A stretch of DNA of 64,000 bases from Veillonella denticariosi JCM 15641 (GCF_002959855.1 NZ_PPDB01000003.1:248001-312000); one strand, 5' to 3'. Shown: positions 26,578 through 35,790, numbered from the stretch's first letter. Notes: generated by a model from the letters alone, not told the origin. Translations and numbers: made by a program.

Positions 26578-27849
26578 ATGTATTCCGTAACGAACACCCT
26601 CTTGCGAGGCACAATCGACTCCATACCGGCTAAGGCGCACGCCCATCGGGCGCTCATATGCGCCGCATTGGCGCCGACACCGTCTACAATTCTATTGAGC
26701 CGTACCTCAAGGGATATCGATGCTACGATGGATTCATTGCGCGCCCTCGGTGCCGATATAACCTATAAACAGCAAATCGTTACCGTCAATCCCGGTCCGC
26801 CTCCTGCAGTCGGCAAAATACTGCCCCATGAGTCGGGCACCACGCTGCGGCTTCTATTGCCGGTATCCGCCTCTCTGTGCGATACCGTGGATGTCGATGC
26901 AAAGGGCCGCTTGCCGGAACGCCCCCTGGAACCTTTATTAAGCGAAATGAAGCGTCACGGTGTGCAGTTCTCAAAGAATGCGCCGCCGTTCACGATGAAA
27001 GGTCTCCTCAAAGGCGGCGATTTCAATATGGTCGGTGACGTGAGCAGCCAGTTCTTCTCGGGATTACTGTTAGCCGCTCCTCAACTGGGGCATACGGCAA
27101 TTACATCTACCACATCTCTGCAGTCGCGAGATTATGTGACGTTAACATTGACGACGATGGCGGATTTCGGTATCACGGTTGAACATCAGGAAGCAACAGC
27201 CGCACAGAACGAGACTTTCACCATCAATGATATGTCCACGTTCGTAGGACGAAACCATTATCAGATTGAAGGCGATTGGTCCAATGCTGCTATTTGGATG
27301 GTCGCTGCGGCCATGACCGGCGAATCCATTACGATTACGGGCATGAATCCGGACTCCGTACAGGCGGACCGACGCATCATGGATATCATCAGCGCCTCGG
27401 GTGCGACTATTACATGGAACGGATCAAATCTGACCGTATCGGGTCGCGCCACTACGCCATTGACGATCGATCTCGATCAATGTCCCGATTTATTGCCGGT
27501 TCTGTCGGCCCTCGCCTGTTCTATCTCAGGTGAAAGCGCCTTTATCAACGGTGCCAGACTTCGCCTCAAGGAATCGGACAGGCTGAACGCGGTGGCAAAG
27601 CTCGTGTCCGATTTAGGTGGCACGGTGCGCCAGGAAGGTGATAATATATATATTACAGGTACAGGAAGCCTCACAGGAGGCCTTGCAGACTGCGTCAATG
27701 ATCACCGCCTCGTCATGGCCGGCGCATTGATGGCGCTCATCAGTACGAATCCGGTACGACTCAAAGACAGTGAAGCCATCACGAAATCCTATCCGGATTT
27801 CTTCACGGACTGGAATTTGTTAGCCGGTTCGGCAACGGAAGTCTATTAA
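26578..27849 (+). CDS. aroA: 5-enolpyruvylshikimate-3-phosphate synthase
   Basis: Sixth shikimate enzyme, joining shikimate 3-phosphate and phosphoenolpyruvate. Two-lobed fold, 423 residues. Recognisable blocks: SIPAKAHAHRALICAA near residue 15, HESGTTLRLLLPV (the position of the glyphosate-sensitive loop, normally NAGTxxR), VGDVSSQFFSGLLLAAP, and RLRLKESDRLNAV. The SGTTLRLL form fits class II-like enzymes, in which glyphosate tolerance varies. AAAGGAG precedes the ATG. It is the third gene of the operon. Confidence 0.94.
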   Translation: MYSVTNTLLRGTIDSIPAKAHAHRALICAALAPTPSTILLSRTSRDIDATMDSLRALGADITYKQQIVTVNPGPPPAVGKILPHESGTTLRLLLPVSASLCDTVDVDAKGRLPERPLEPLLSEMKRHGVQFSKNAPPFTMKGLLKGGDFNMVGDVSSQFFSGLLLAAPQLGHTAITSTTSLQSRDYVTLTLTTMADFGITVEHQEATAAQNETFTINDMSTFVGRNHYQIEGDWSNAAIWMVAAAMTGESITITGMNPDSVQADRRIMDIISASGATITWNGSNLTVSGRATTPLTIDLDQCPDLLPVLSALACSISGESAFINGARLRLKESDRLNAVAKLVSDLGGTVRQEGDNIYITGTGSLTGGLADCVNDHRLVMAGALMALISTNPVRLKDSEAITKSYPDFFTDWNLLAGSATEVY

Positions 27850-27894
27850 GTCTTATTCAAGCCAAACCGGATTTATAAAATGGTCACATAAAAT

Positions 27895-27924
27895 CATTTA
27901 ATATTTAGTCATTTAATATTTAGT
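27895..27924. repeat. Tandem 15-bp duplication in the aroA-aroC gap
   Basis: CATTTAATATTTAGT occurs twice head to tail in the 161-bp AT-rich gap. No gene is present. An extra promoter for aroC and downstream genes is possible, but no clear -35/-10 pair was chosen. Confidence 0.6.
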
Positions 27925-28010
27925 CGATATTTTAATAGGAATCGCATAATAATAGGGTCTTTATTTCATTCCATATATTCAACATGTTTCAAGTGATATC
28001 AGGAGGACGT

Positions 28011-29105
28011 ATGTCATCGAGTTTCGGTAAAACAATTCAGGTATCCACCTTCGGTGCCTCCCACGGCTATGCCATCGGAGGCGTCGTGGACGGTCTGCCT
28101 TGCGGTTATCACATCGACAGGGATAAACTGCAGGCATTCCTGCGCCGTCGTGCGCCGGGGCAAAACCAATTCCAAACGCAACGTAAAGAAGCGGATGTAC
28201 CGGAATTTTTATCGGGTCTCGTAGATGATACGTTGAGCGGATCCCCGCTGGCCTTCATGATTCGCAATACATCACAGCACTCCGGCGATTACAATAACTT
28301 ACGGGATATTCCTCGCCCATCCCATGCCGATTTTACAGCTCGTATGCGCTACGGAGACAAGGTTGATATGCGCGGCGGCGGACACTTCTCGGCCCGTCTC
28401 ACGGCACCTCTTTGCGTTGCCGGCGGCATTGCATTACAGTTGCTCGCCCGAAAAGGCATCCGCATTCACGGTCATCTGAAACAGGTGGGCCCCATTCAGG
28501 ATGCTTCTGTCGACATGGTACACCCCGATATGGATGCCCTCGCCCATATTGCAACTGAACCGATTACCATGCTGGATGAATCTAAACAACAAGAGGTTGA
28601 AAGTCTCGTACTGAAACTAAAAAGCGAAGGCGATTCCACCGGCGGCATCGTCGAGATCATCGCTACAGGCTTACCGGCAGGGTTGGGAAACCCTAATTTT
28701 GACGGCATCGAAAACCGCCTGGCCCGCGTTATATTCGGAGTGCCGGCCATAAAAGGCGTATCATTCGGAGGCGGCTTTAACATGTGCTCCGCCTTGGGGT
28801 CTGAGGTAAATGATGCTTTCACCATGAACGGCCATACCGTAACGACTACGACGAACAACAGCGGCGGCATCCAGGGCGGCATTACCAACGGTTTACCGCT
28901 CGTCATGCAGGTGGGCATCAAGCCGACCCCGTCCATTTACAAGGAGCAGCGCTCCGTGTCATTGTCAAAAGAAGAGGACACCCTGCTCACCATAAAAGGG
29001 CGCCACGATCCGTGCGTAGCATTACGCGCCGTACCCGTCATCGAAGCCGTTACGGCCCTCGTATTGTTAGATTTCCTAGGAGATATTGACCATGAACTTA
29101 GATGA
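28011..29105 (+). CDS. aroC: Chorismate synthase
   Basis: Last shikimate enzyme, forming chorismate with reduced FMN. The 364-residue protein has the N-terminal FGASHGYAIGGVVDGLP, the central RPSHAD region (IPRPSHADFTARMRYG) and GGRxSAR-like RGGGHFSARLTAP. The ATG at 28011 follows CAGGAGGACGT; an upstream ATG at 27984 has no ribosome site. The 3' end overlaps the start of pheA by 14 bases, so the two are translationally coupled. Confidence 0.95.
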   Translation: MSSSFGKTIQVSTFGASHGYAIGGVVDGLPCGYHIDRDKLQAFLRRRAPGQNQFQTQRKEADVPEFLSGLVDDTLSGSPLAFMIRNTSQHSGDYNNLRDIPRPSHADFTARMRYGDKVDMRGGGHFSARLTAPLCVAGGIALQLLARKGIRIHGHLKQVGPIQDASVDMVHPDMDALAHIATEPITMLDESKQQEVESLVLKLKSEGDSTGGIVEIIATGLPAGLGNPNFDGIENRLARVIFGVPAIKGVSFGGGFNMCSALGSEVNDAFTMNGHTVTTTTNNSGGIQGGITNGLPLVMQVGIKPTPSIYKEQRSVSLSKEEDTLLTIKGRHDPCVALRAVPVIEAVTALVLLDFLGDIDHELR

Positions 29106-30231
29106 AATACGCGTTAAAATCAACGATATCAACGAGCAGATGCTGAGCCTGTTCAAAGAACGCATGGCGCTCTCCAAAGATGTGGCGAAAGCAAAAAAAG
29201 AAATGAACAAAGCCGTATACGATCCGAAACGGGAGCGCGATATTTTAGATAAGGTCACCTTGGAGGCGGGGCCGGACATGGATCTATACGCCCGTCGATT
29301 CTTTGAATCTCTCTTCAGTTTAAGCCGCACCTATCAGGCGGAACAATTATTTCAAAACACGGAATTCACGCAGAAGATGAAAGCCGCCGTCGAAGCATCC
29401 CCTACATTGCCGCCGCAGCGTGGCAGCGTAGCCTGTGCCGGCGTATTCGGCAGCAATGCTCAAATGGCGTGTGACCGCCTGTTGCCGCTCAGCCAGATTC
29501 ATTATGTAACGGGATTTCATGCCGTATTTGATGCGGTCGAATCCGGCGAATGCGAATTCGGCGTGTTGCCTATCGAAAACAGCTCCAACGGTTCCGTCAA
29601 GGAAGTATACGACCTCTTGGAGGAACATAAATGCTATATCGTACGCGGCACACGCCTTTGGATTTCTCACGACTTACTCGTAAAAAAGGGAACTCAATTA
29701 TCCGATATTCACACCATCATTTCACATCCTCAAGCACTGGGGCAATGCAGTCAGTACTTGGAAACCCTAACAGGCGTTACCTTGCGTTCCTTCGATAATA
29801 CGGCACGTGCCGCACAGCTCGTAGCCGCCAGCGATGATCCGGGTGTAGCCGCTATTGCGGCACCGCAATGTGCGGAGCTGTACAATTTAACCCCGATTGC
29901 CCGCAACATTCAGAACAGCGACAATAACTATACACGATTCATCTGCATCAGCAAGAACTTTCATGTATACCCGGGGGCCAACAAAATATCCGTGGTAACC
30001 TCGGCAAACCATGCACCGGGAGGGCTCGGAGCCTTATTGACAAAGTTTGCCAATATCGGTGTCAACTTGACGAAGCTCGAGTCAAGACCGATTGTGGGAC
30101 ATAACTTTGAATTCCTCTTCTACCTCGATTTGGAAGCCTCCTTGGCGGATCCTAAAGTGCTTTCCGTCCTTGCGGAACTGCACACATCACAGGATAAATT
30201 CCGCCTGCTCGGAAACTATCCGGAAAATTAA
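29092..30231 (+). CDS. pheA: Bifunctional chorismate mutase / prephenate dehydratase (P-protein)
   Basis: Converts chorismate to prephenate and then to phenylpyruvate, committing to phenylalanine. Residues 1 to about 85 are an AroQ-type chorismate mutase (MNLDEIRVKINDINEQML, YDPKRERDIL). Residues about 110-285 are the dehydratase (GVFGSNAQMACDRLL, LPIENSSNGSV, ISHPQALGQCSQYL). An ACT domain follows with NLTKLESRPI, the ESRP motif linked to phenylalanine feedback. The ATG at 29092 follows TAGGAG. Tyrosine-branch genes (tyrA) are not in the window. Confidence 0.95.
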   Translation: MNLDEIRVKINDINEQMLSLFKERMALSKDVAKAKKEMNKAVYDPKRERDILDKVTLEAGPDMDLYARRFFESLFSLSRTYQAEQLFQNTEFTQKMKAAVEASPTLPPQRGSVACAGVFGSNAQMACDRLLPLSQIHYVTGFHAVFDAVESGECEFGVLPIENSSNGSVKEVYDLLEEHKCYIVRGTRLWISHDLLVKKGTQLSDIHTIISHPQALGQCSQYLETLTGVTLRSFDNTARAAQLVAASDDPGVAAIAAPQCAELYNLTPIARNIQNSDNNYTRFICISKNFHVYPGANKISVVTSANHAPGGLGALLTKFANIGVNLTKLESRPIVGHNFEFLFYLDLEASLADPKVLSVLAELHTSQDKFRLLGNYPEN

Positions 30232-30249
30232 TGCATACAATAACAACAC

Positions 30250-30283
30250 ATGGCTAATAGAGTTGCCAGTCTCTATTAGCCAT
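30250..30283 (+). other. Intra-operon hairpin between pheA and aroE/aroK
   Basis: ATGGCTAATAGAG pairs perfectly over 13 bp with CTCTATTAGCCAT around an 8-base loop. It has no following T-run, so it may stabilise or process the polycistronic mRNA instead of ending it. Confidence 0.65.
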
Positions 30284-30314
30284 TATCTACTTATAAACCT
30301 GATCAGGAGGTCCT

Positions 30315-31550
30315 ATGAAATTTGGTTTACTCGGCCGCACCTTGGGCCACAGCTATTCCCCACGCATTCACGGAGCATTGGGAAACGATAATTACGAATT
30401 ATTTGAGCGTGAACCCGGTGAGCTGCGGGACTTCTTTAACGACCCAGATTTACAGGGCATCAACATCACCATTCCCTATAAAATCAACGCCCTCGAAGCC
30501 TGTGCTGTCGTAGATCCGCGGGCAGAACGCATCGGATGCGTCAATACCATGGTGCGCCGCCACGGACGCTGGCACGGATACAATACGGACTATGACGGCT
30601 TTGTGTTCACATTACAGCACGCAGGCATCGATGTAAAAGATAAGAAATGTATCATCCTCGGCGACGGTGCTTCATCCAAGACGGTTCATATCGCCCTCGA
30701 GGATTTAGGGGCCCGCGCTATCATCCACGTATCTCGTCATGAACCGCCATTCTATGACGAGATCGATCAATTCAGGGACACCGCTCAGGTCATCATCAAC
30801 TGCACGCCGGTCGGCATGTATCCGAACAGCCCTCAGGCGCTGATTGACATAACAAACTTCACGGTCCTCACCGGCGTGGTGGATCTCATCTACAATCCGC
30901 GCCGCACCGTGCTCCTGTTGCAGGCCGAGATTATGGATATTCCTTACAGCGACGGCCTGCCGTTTCTCGTGGCGCAAGGCGTTGAGGCGGCCAAGCATTT
31001 CCAAGGTGAAAGCTTCGGTTCCGCAGAAATTGAACAGATTTTACGCGACATGCGTCACGAAAAAGAAAACATCATCCTCATCGGTATGCCCGGTGTCGGT
31101 AAAACGACGATGGGCAGGGCCCTCGGCAAGGCTCTGAATCGCAAATGGCTTGACGCAGACAAGGAACTGACAAAGGAAACCGGCAACATCTCCGACTATA
31201 TTACAACTCACGGAGAGGACGCCTTTCGAAGAGAAGAAACAAAAATACTTGCTAAATTGGGACAACAAACAGGACTTGTCATCTCAACCGGAGGCGGCTG
31301 CGTTACAGTGCCTCAGAACTTCACCCATTTGCGCCAAAACGGCCGCATTTACCAACTGACCCAACCGGTCGAAAGACTGTCCACGGAAGGACGTGTACTC
31401 TCCCAAGGCGGTATCGACCGATTGCGCGAATTGGAGGCCGTCCGTACACCTATGTACGAATCCTTCGCACAATGCATCATAAAACATCGGCGCAATATAC
31501 CGGAAACGGTAAAGCGTATCATAGAGGATTTTGAGGCACACTTGCTCTAA
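30315..31550 (+). CDS. aroEK: Fused shikimate dehydrogenase - shikimate kinase
   Basis: One 411-residue frame carries two consecutive shikimate-pathway enzymes. Residues 1 to about 245 are AroE: LGHSYSPRIHGALG, GINITIPYK with the catalytic Lys, CVNTMV and YNTDYDGF with the catalytic Asp. The nucleotide loop reads GDGASSKTV instead of the usual GxGGAxxA. Residues about 253-411 are AroK: Walker A GMPGVGKTTMGRALG, DADKELTKETG and STGGGCVTVP. No stop or frameshift separates the halves. CAGGAGG precedes the ATG. Reaction order (dehydrogenase then kinase) matches domain order. It closes the operon before a terminator. Confidence 0.93.
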   Translation: MKFGLLGRTLGHSYSPRIHGALGNDNYELFEREPGELRDFFNDPDLQGINITIPYKINALEACAVVDPRAERIGCVNTMVRRHGRWHGYNTDYDGFVFTLQHAGIDVKDKKCIILGDGASSKTVHIALEDLGARAIIHVSRHEPPFYDEIDQFRDTAQVIINCTPVGMYPNSPQALIDITNFTVLTGVVDLIYNPRRTVLLLQAEIMDIPYSDGLPFLVAQGVEAAKHFQGESFGSAEIEQILRDMRHEKENIILIGMPGVGKTTMGRALGKALNRKWLDADKELTKETGNISDYITTHGEDAFRREETKILAKLGQQTGLVISTGGGCVTVPQNFTHLRQNGRIYQLTQPVERLSTEGRVLSQGGIDRLRELEAVRTPMYESFAQCIIKHRRNIPETVKRIIEDFEAHLL

Positions 31551-31576
31551 GAGTCTCTACATAGGGCATGAATATA

Positions 31577-31604
31577 TAAAAAGTCGGCTTTCGCCGACTT
31601 TTTT
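31577..31604. terminator. Bidirectional terminator between aroEK and aroD
   Basis: AAAAAGTCGGC and GCCGACTTTTTT form a stem around a TTTC loop. It ends the aro operon on the plus strand and, with the flanking A-run, also serves aroD; it overlaps the aroD stop codon. Confidence 0.92.
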
Positions 31605-32397
31605 AATGCACTTTTACGCGTGTATGTTGTTGTTCGTCAAAGACTCCGTCCACATCAATGGTATCGAGGATACGTTTTAATTCATATACATCGATTTGAC
31701 CGGGTGCAGAGTTCTTCCCTGCAGCGGCGAATGTCATAGCATTACCGAACAGCGCCCCTGCAGTACGTGTCACAGTACCTAAGGGGCCCATCGCAATAGT
31801 AATGATAGGATCAGCCGGATAGAGAGCTTTCACCTCGGCAGTCGCCTCCAAAAGGGTCAACACATCCCCCGTTGTATGTGGCATAATCGCAATTTTAGGC
31901 ACATCCGCCAACAATTCTTTCATCTGTAATAGTCGGTTGACGATGACCTCACGAGGTGGCGTTCCGTTGAAATCATGATTACTCATGACGACCGTAACGT
32001 GATGCATCTTTGCAAATTCAATGGTTTTCAGCATACGATCCTGATCAAAGAAGAGTTCTATATCAATCGCATCGACGAGGCCCGTCGGAATAAGTCGTTC
32101 CAGCATAGTAAAATACGCCTCTGTTGAAATAGCGCGCTCGCCCCCTTCGCCCTTAGTACGCCACGTAAATAACAGCCCGCGACCTTTCAGTTGAGGTTTG
32201 ATGAGCATCAGCAGTTCAATGACGGCATCGATGGAATCGGCCCGTTCATAATAATCAATGCGTAGCTCCACTACATGACAAGGGGCGTTACAAGCCAATG
32301 CCGTCGCATCCAAAATTTCTTTCATGGTCGTACCCACAATGGGCACGCAAATTTTTGTACCCCTTTCACCGAGTACAGCTTGACCGATACGAACCAT
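31603..32397 (-). CDS. aroD: 3-dehydroquinate dehydratase, type I
   Basis: Third shikimate enzyme, a Schiff-base class I dehydratase of 264 residues. Family marks: ELRIDYYERADS near residue 50, LLFTWRTKGEGGE, the catalytic His in VVMSNHDFNGTP and the Schiff-base Lys in VPKIAIMPHT. The ATG at 32397 follows AAAGGAG; a longer open frame upstream overlaps the MFS gene and is not coding. It supplies the step missing from the plus-strand aro operon but is transcribed in the opposite direction, behind an MFS transporter gene, so it is not under the aromatic attenuator. Confidence 0.93.
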   Translation of the reverse strand: MVRIGQAVLGERGTKICVPIVGTTMKEILDATALACNAPCHVVELRIDYYERADSIDAVIELLMLIKPQLKGRGLLFTWRTKGEGGERAISTEAYFTMLERLIPTGLVDAIDIELFFDQDRMLKTIEFAKMHHVTVVMSNHDFNGTPPREVIVNRLLQMKELLADVPKIAIMPHTTGDVLTLLEATAEVKALYPADPIITIAMGPLGTVTRTAGALFGNAMTFAAAGKNSAPGQIDVYELKRILDTIDVDGVFDEQQHTRVKVH

Positions 32398-32429
32398 AAT
32401 AACTCCTTTCCGCGCCGCCACAACACGCA

Positions 32430-33659
32430 TTAATCGTGGTGAACTGATAAGCGTCGCGCCTGAAAGCCTAAATAGAGCAGTAATAATCCGGTAATGCTGA
32501 ACACATAGGCAATCCCCATGTAGGTGGACACAATGCTGGCAAATACAGGACCAACCATAGATCCGAACTGCTGCGCCGTCGTTGTCATACCGAACATCCG
32601 TCCTCTGAAAGTAGGCGCCGTATTGAGCGTTACAGCGGCACTCAGGGACGGATTGATACCTACGATAAAGGACCCAATAAGCACCTGTAAAATACCGAAC
32701 CACCAGATCCCGACAGGTAAACTTTGCAGTAATAAAACAATGCCGCTACCGATCATGCAGTAAGAAATAGTCTGAAAGTACCCTTTCCGCTCACCGATAC
32801 GCACCCAGATATTCGTCGTCAAAGCCCCTGCCAGTCCGCCGATACTGAGGATGGAGCCGGCAATTATGGCAGCCCCTTCCATCGTTCCCTGCATGTCGCC
32901 TACATAGAGCGCCAAAATCGGCTGCAACATCATAATAGCGCATTGCATGAAGAAAAAGATCCATAATAATCGCACCAGCACAGGTTGCTGTCGTACAGTT
33001 TTAAAGTCATCGCGCAAAGACGTCGTTTTAGGGGCGGATTTACTGTCCTGTGTACCATCATTCTCCGCCTGTACCTTCGGTTCTTTCACAAAAAGCCATA
33101 CGGAAACGGTCGCTAGGAATACGGCCACACCGGACACGTAAAATACGAGTCGCATGCCGACGATGCTTTCAACAGCGCCGCCCAAAAACGGTCCCACTAC
33201 ATTGCCGAGAATAAGGCCGGTCTGAAATATGCCGAGAGCACGGCCCACCTTTTTCTCGTCCACGCTGAGGGACACCATGGTCATCGCCGCCGGATAGAAT
33301 CCGTTCGCAAAGCCCTGAAAGGCACGGCCCAGCAAAAGTTGATACTGATCCGTCACCATCCCGATGAGAAAATAAGAAATGGCAATGGCAAAACCCGCGC
33401 GAAGCGCCATCATCTTCTTTCCTTTATTATCGGCGATTTTACCCCAGACAGGAGCCATAATGCCGGCAATGAGAAAGGTAATCCCGAACACCCATCCGGA
33501 CCAGAGCGCCACATCACCCTTCGGCACGCCAAGTTCCAGGAGGTAAATCGGCAGGAACGGAATAATCATGGTATAACAGATGGCAAGTATCGTCATACTG
33601 ATGGTGATAATCCACACATTGCGCATGCCCCCTCGAGCATCTTGTTCTGTTGAATACAT
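32430..33659 (-). CDS. Major facilitator superfamily transporter (multidrug-type)
   Basis: A 409-residue polytopic protein with about 12 hydrophobic segments. The loop GKIADNKGKKMMALRAG is the MFS motif A between helices 2 and 3, and GLILGNVVGPFLGGAV is motif C of drug/H+ antiporters. The substrate is unknown. TAGGAGG stands four bases before the ATG at 33659. It lies 32 bases upstream of aroD and they are probably co-transcribed. A cluster of CTATATCGA repeats lies just upstream and may control it. Confidence 0.86.
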   Translation of the reverse strand: MYSTEQDARGGMRNVWIITISMTILAICYTMIIPFLPIYLLELGVPKGDVALWSGWVFGITFLIAGIMAPVWGKIADNKGKKMMALRAGFAIAISYFLIGMVTDQYQLLLGRAFQGFANGFYPAAMTMVSLSVDEKKVGRALGIFQTGLILGNVVGPFLGGAVESIVGMRLVFYVSGVAVFLATVSVWLFVKEPKVQAENDGTQDSKSAPKTTSLRDDFKTVRQQPVLVRLLWIFFFMQCAIMMLQPILALYVGDMQGTMEGAAIIAGSILSIGGLAGALTTNIWVRIGERKGYFQTISYCMIGSGIVLLLQSLPVGIWWFGILQVLIGSFIVGINPSLSAAVTLNTAPTFRGRMFGMTTTAQQFGSMVGPVFASIVSTYMGIAYVFSITGLLLLYLGFQARRLSVHHD

Positions 33660-33760
33660 AGTGCCTCCTACTCCATGCACATATAAAGAAGAGCCGCATA
33701 AGAATACGCGACTCTTAAGATCTAACAGCCAAAAATTTAAATCCCCATGTAAACACACAC

Positions 33761-33824
33761 ACTATATCGACACATGTAAATACGCACTATATCGACATGT
33801 AATCCACGCTATATCGACATGCAT
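33761..33824. promoter_or_regulatory. Three CTATATCGA repeats upstream of the MFS gene
   Basis: The 9-mer CTATATCGA begins at 33762, 33787 and 33809, each followed by CACATG or CATG. A fourth copy is at 34364-34372 in front of the purine permease gene. They surround the Rrf2-type regulator gene. Candidate operators; which protein binds is unknown. Confidence 0.5.
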
Positions 33825-33858
33825 TTACATGCCATTAATGCCGTCATTATGACTTCCT

Positions 33859-34278
33859 TTATTGATACGGAAGCTTTTGATCCATCACATCTTGCAATGA
33901 AACACGCTCCATTACGTGACGGAACTCATCCTGCAGGTATTTCCAAAGCGGAGCCGTCAGACAGTCGTTGAACATCGGACATGGTTCCACATCATCATCC
34001 AGACAGGATACGAGGGCAATGGAATCCTCGGCAGCATATAAAATTTCATATACATTGTATTCGGACGGCGATTTTACCAAACGATATCCGCCATATTTAC
34101 CGCGTCCGCTCTTAACGAGACCGGCCGCTGACAGGCGAGATACAATGCCTTCTAAATATTTATCGGAAAATCCTTGACGTTCTGCGATTTCACGGATGGA
34201 CACATTTTTCTCCACCCCGTGCTCCGCAATATCCGCCAATATCCGTAAGGCGTAGCGCCCTTTTGTAGATATTTTCAT
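33859..34278 (-). CDS. Rrf2-family transcriptional regulator
   Basis: DNA-binding regulator of 139 residues. It begins MKISTKGRYALRILADIA and contains the winged helix VSIREIAERQGFSDKYLEGI and KSGRGKYGGYRL. Three Cys in SCLDDDVEPCPMFNDC occupy the region that holds the Fe-S cluster in IscR and related proteins, so it may sense iron-sulphur status, redox or nitric oxide; cluster binding is inferred. It is not next to isc/suf or cysteine genes, so its target is not clear from context. A perfect 17-bp palindrome upstream suggests self-control. Confidence 0.87.
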   Translation of the reverse strand: MKISTKGRYALRILADIAEHGVEKNVSIREIAERQGFSDKYLEGIVSRLSAAGLVKSGRGKYGGYRLVKSPSEYNVYEILYAAEDSIALVSCLDDDVEPCPMFNDCLTAPLWKYLQDEFRHVMERVSLQDVMDQKLPYQ

Positions 34279-34302
34279 AACATAACCTCTAAATCGATTA
34301 AA

Positions 34303-34319
34303 ATATACTATTAGTATAT
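34303..34319. promoter_or_regulatory. Perfect palindrome upstream of the Rrf2 gene
   Basis: ATATACTA-T-TAGTATAT is fully symmetric and lies 25-41 bases before the Rrf2 start codon, where an autoregulatory operator would overlap the promoter. Confidence 0.55.
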
Positions 34320-34422
34320 CACAAATTCATACAAAAATTGTTGGGAAATATGGTACACTATAACTATATCGAAATATTTTATTAAGGTATTGTTTTAAAT
34401 TTCATATGGGGGATGTTATCTG

Positions 34423-35790
34423 ATGTTAGATAAGCTTTTTCAACTTAATGAGCGCAATACTACCGTCAAGACCGAGATTCTGGCAGGTATCACCACGTTC
34501 ATCACCATGGCGTACATACTCTTCTTGGCGCCAAATATTTTAAGCCTCGCCGGCATGGATAAGGATGCGGTCCTCATCGCCACAGCTTTAGGCGCTGGGC
34601 TCGTAACGATCGCCATGGGTGTTCTGGTAAATTATCCGATTGCCCTGGCTCCCGGTGTCGGCCTCCTGGCCTTCTATTCGTTTACGGTCGTACTCGGCAT
34701 GGGTATCTCATGGCAAACAGCATTAGGTGCCGTCTTCATTTCCGGGCTCGTATTCCTCGTGCTCACCTTGACATCGGTGCGTCAAATGATTGTTGAAGGC
34801 ATTCCTGCCTCCATGAAGATTGCTATTACCGTTGGTATCGGTCTCTTCATTGCTATCATCGGTTTGAAATTATCTGGCTTGATAGCTATCTCCATTAGTT
34901 TGTCTCCAAACTCCTTAGGTCAAGTCGTGCAAACACATGGTAATTTAGTACCTCCAGCATCCGAAGCACTCTTAACGCTCGGTAATTTGCACAGTAGCGA
35001 AACCTTGTTGGCTCTCTTCTGCCTCATTTTTACGGCTTTATTAATGGCTCGTAAGGTTCAAGGCTCTCTCTTGATTGGTGTTTTGGTAACAACGGTTATC
35101 TCCTATGCGACAGGCCTTTCCACAATGCCTGAGAACTTCACTGTATTGGCAGTACCTGATTTCTCTAAAGCAGCATTTCTTCAATTAGATATTCCTGGCG
35201 CTCTTCACATGGGCTTAATCACGATTATCTTTTCATTCACCTTCGTAGAATTATTCGACTCTATGGGTACATTGATCGGTACTGCTACAGAAGCGAAAAT
35301 CGCGGATCCTAAATCTGGTAAATTCCCAGGTCTTGGGAAAGCCATGACCGTAGATGCTCTTGGTGTAAGTGCAGGCGCATTACTCGGTACTTCTACTATT
35401 ACTGCCTTTGTTGAAAGTGCGGCAGGTGTTGGTGCTGGTGGCCGCACAGGTTTAACAGCTGTAACAACAGGTGTACTATTCTTAATCTGCTTATTTGTTG
35501 CCCCTTTAGTATCTCTTGTACCAAATGCAGCAACATCTCCAATCCTCGTAATCGTTGGGGCCCTCATGTTAGGTGCTATTCGCAACATCGACTTTGATGA
35601 TTGGACAGAAGGCTTCCCTGCATTTCTCGTTATCGTATTAATGCCATTCACATACAGCATCGCTAACGGTATCTCTGCAGGTCTTATTGCATCCCCTCTA
35701 CTAAAAATCATTGCGGGCCGTGCAAAAGAAGTTAACTGGATTATGTACGTATTAGCGGTACTCGTTATCATTCGCTACGTATTCTTCTAA
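34423..35790 (+). CDS. NCS2 adenine/guanine/hypoxanthine permease (AzgA/PbuG type)
   Basis: Purine base importer of 455 residues with about 13 hydrophobic segments. Characteristic blocks: RNTTVKTEILAGITTFITMA at the N-terminus, NYPIALAPGVGLLAFY, FVELFDSMGTLIGTATEA and ESAAGVGAGGRTGLTAV. GGGGGATG precedes the ATG. Composition changes inside the gene: the first roughly 120 codons favour G/C-ending codons like the upstream genes, while from about 34790 they favour A/T like the downstream genes. The reading frame and protein are intact, so this looks like an allele made by homologous recombination. Confidence 0.9.
   Translation: MLDKLFQLNERNTTVKTEILAGITTFITMAYILFLAPNILSLAGMDKDAVLIATALGAGLVTIAMGVLVNYPIALAPGVGLLAFYSFTVVLGMGISWQTALGAVFISGLVFLVLTLTSVRQMIVEGIPASMKIAITVGIGLFIAIIGLKLSGLIAISISLSPNSLGQVVQTHGNLVPPASEALLTLGNLHSSETLLALFCLIFTALLMARKVQGSLLIGVLVTTVISYATGLSTMPENFTVLAVPDFSKAAFLQLDIPGALHMGLITIIFSFTFVELFDSMGTLIGTATEAKIADPKSGKFPGLGKAMTVDALGVSAGALLGTSTITAFVESAAGVGAGGRTGLTAVTTGVLFLICLFVAPLVSLVPNAATSPILVIVGALMLGAIRNIDFDDWTEGFPAFLVIVLMPFTYSIANGISAGLIASPLLKIIAGRAKEVNWIMYVLAVLVIIRYVFF

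Noticed and set aside
33761-33824. Short spaced repeats as a possible CRISPR array
   Set aside because: Only three copies of about 16 bp with 6-9 bp between them; too short and irregular, and no cas genes.
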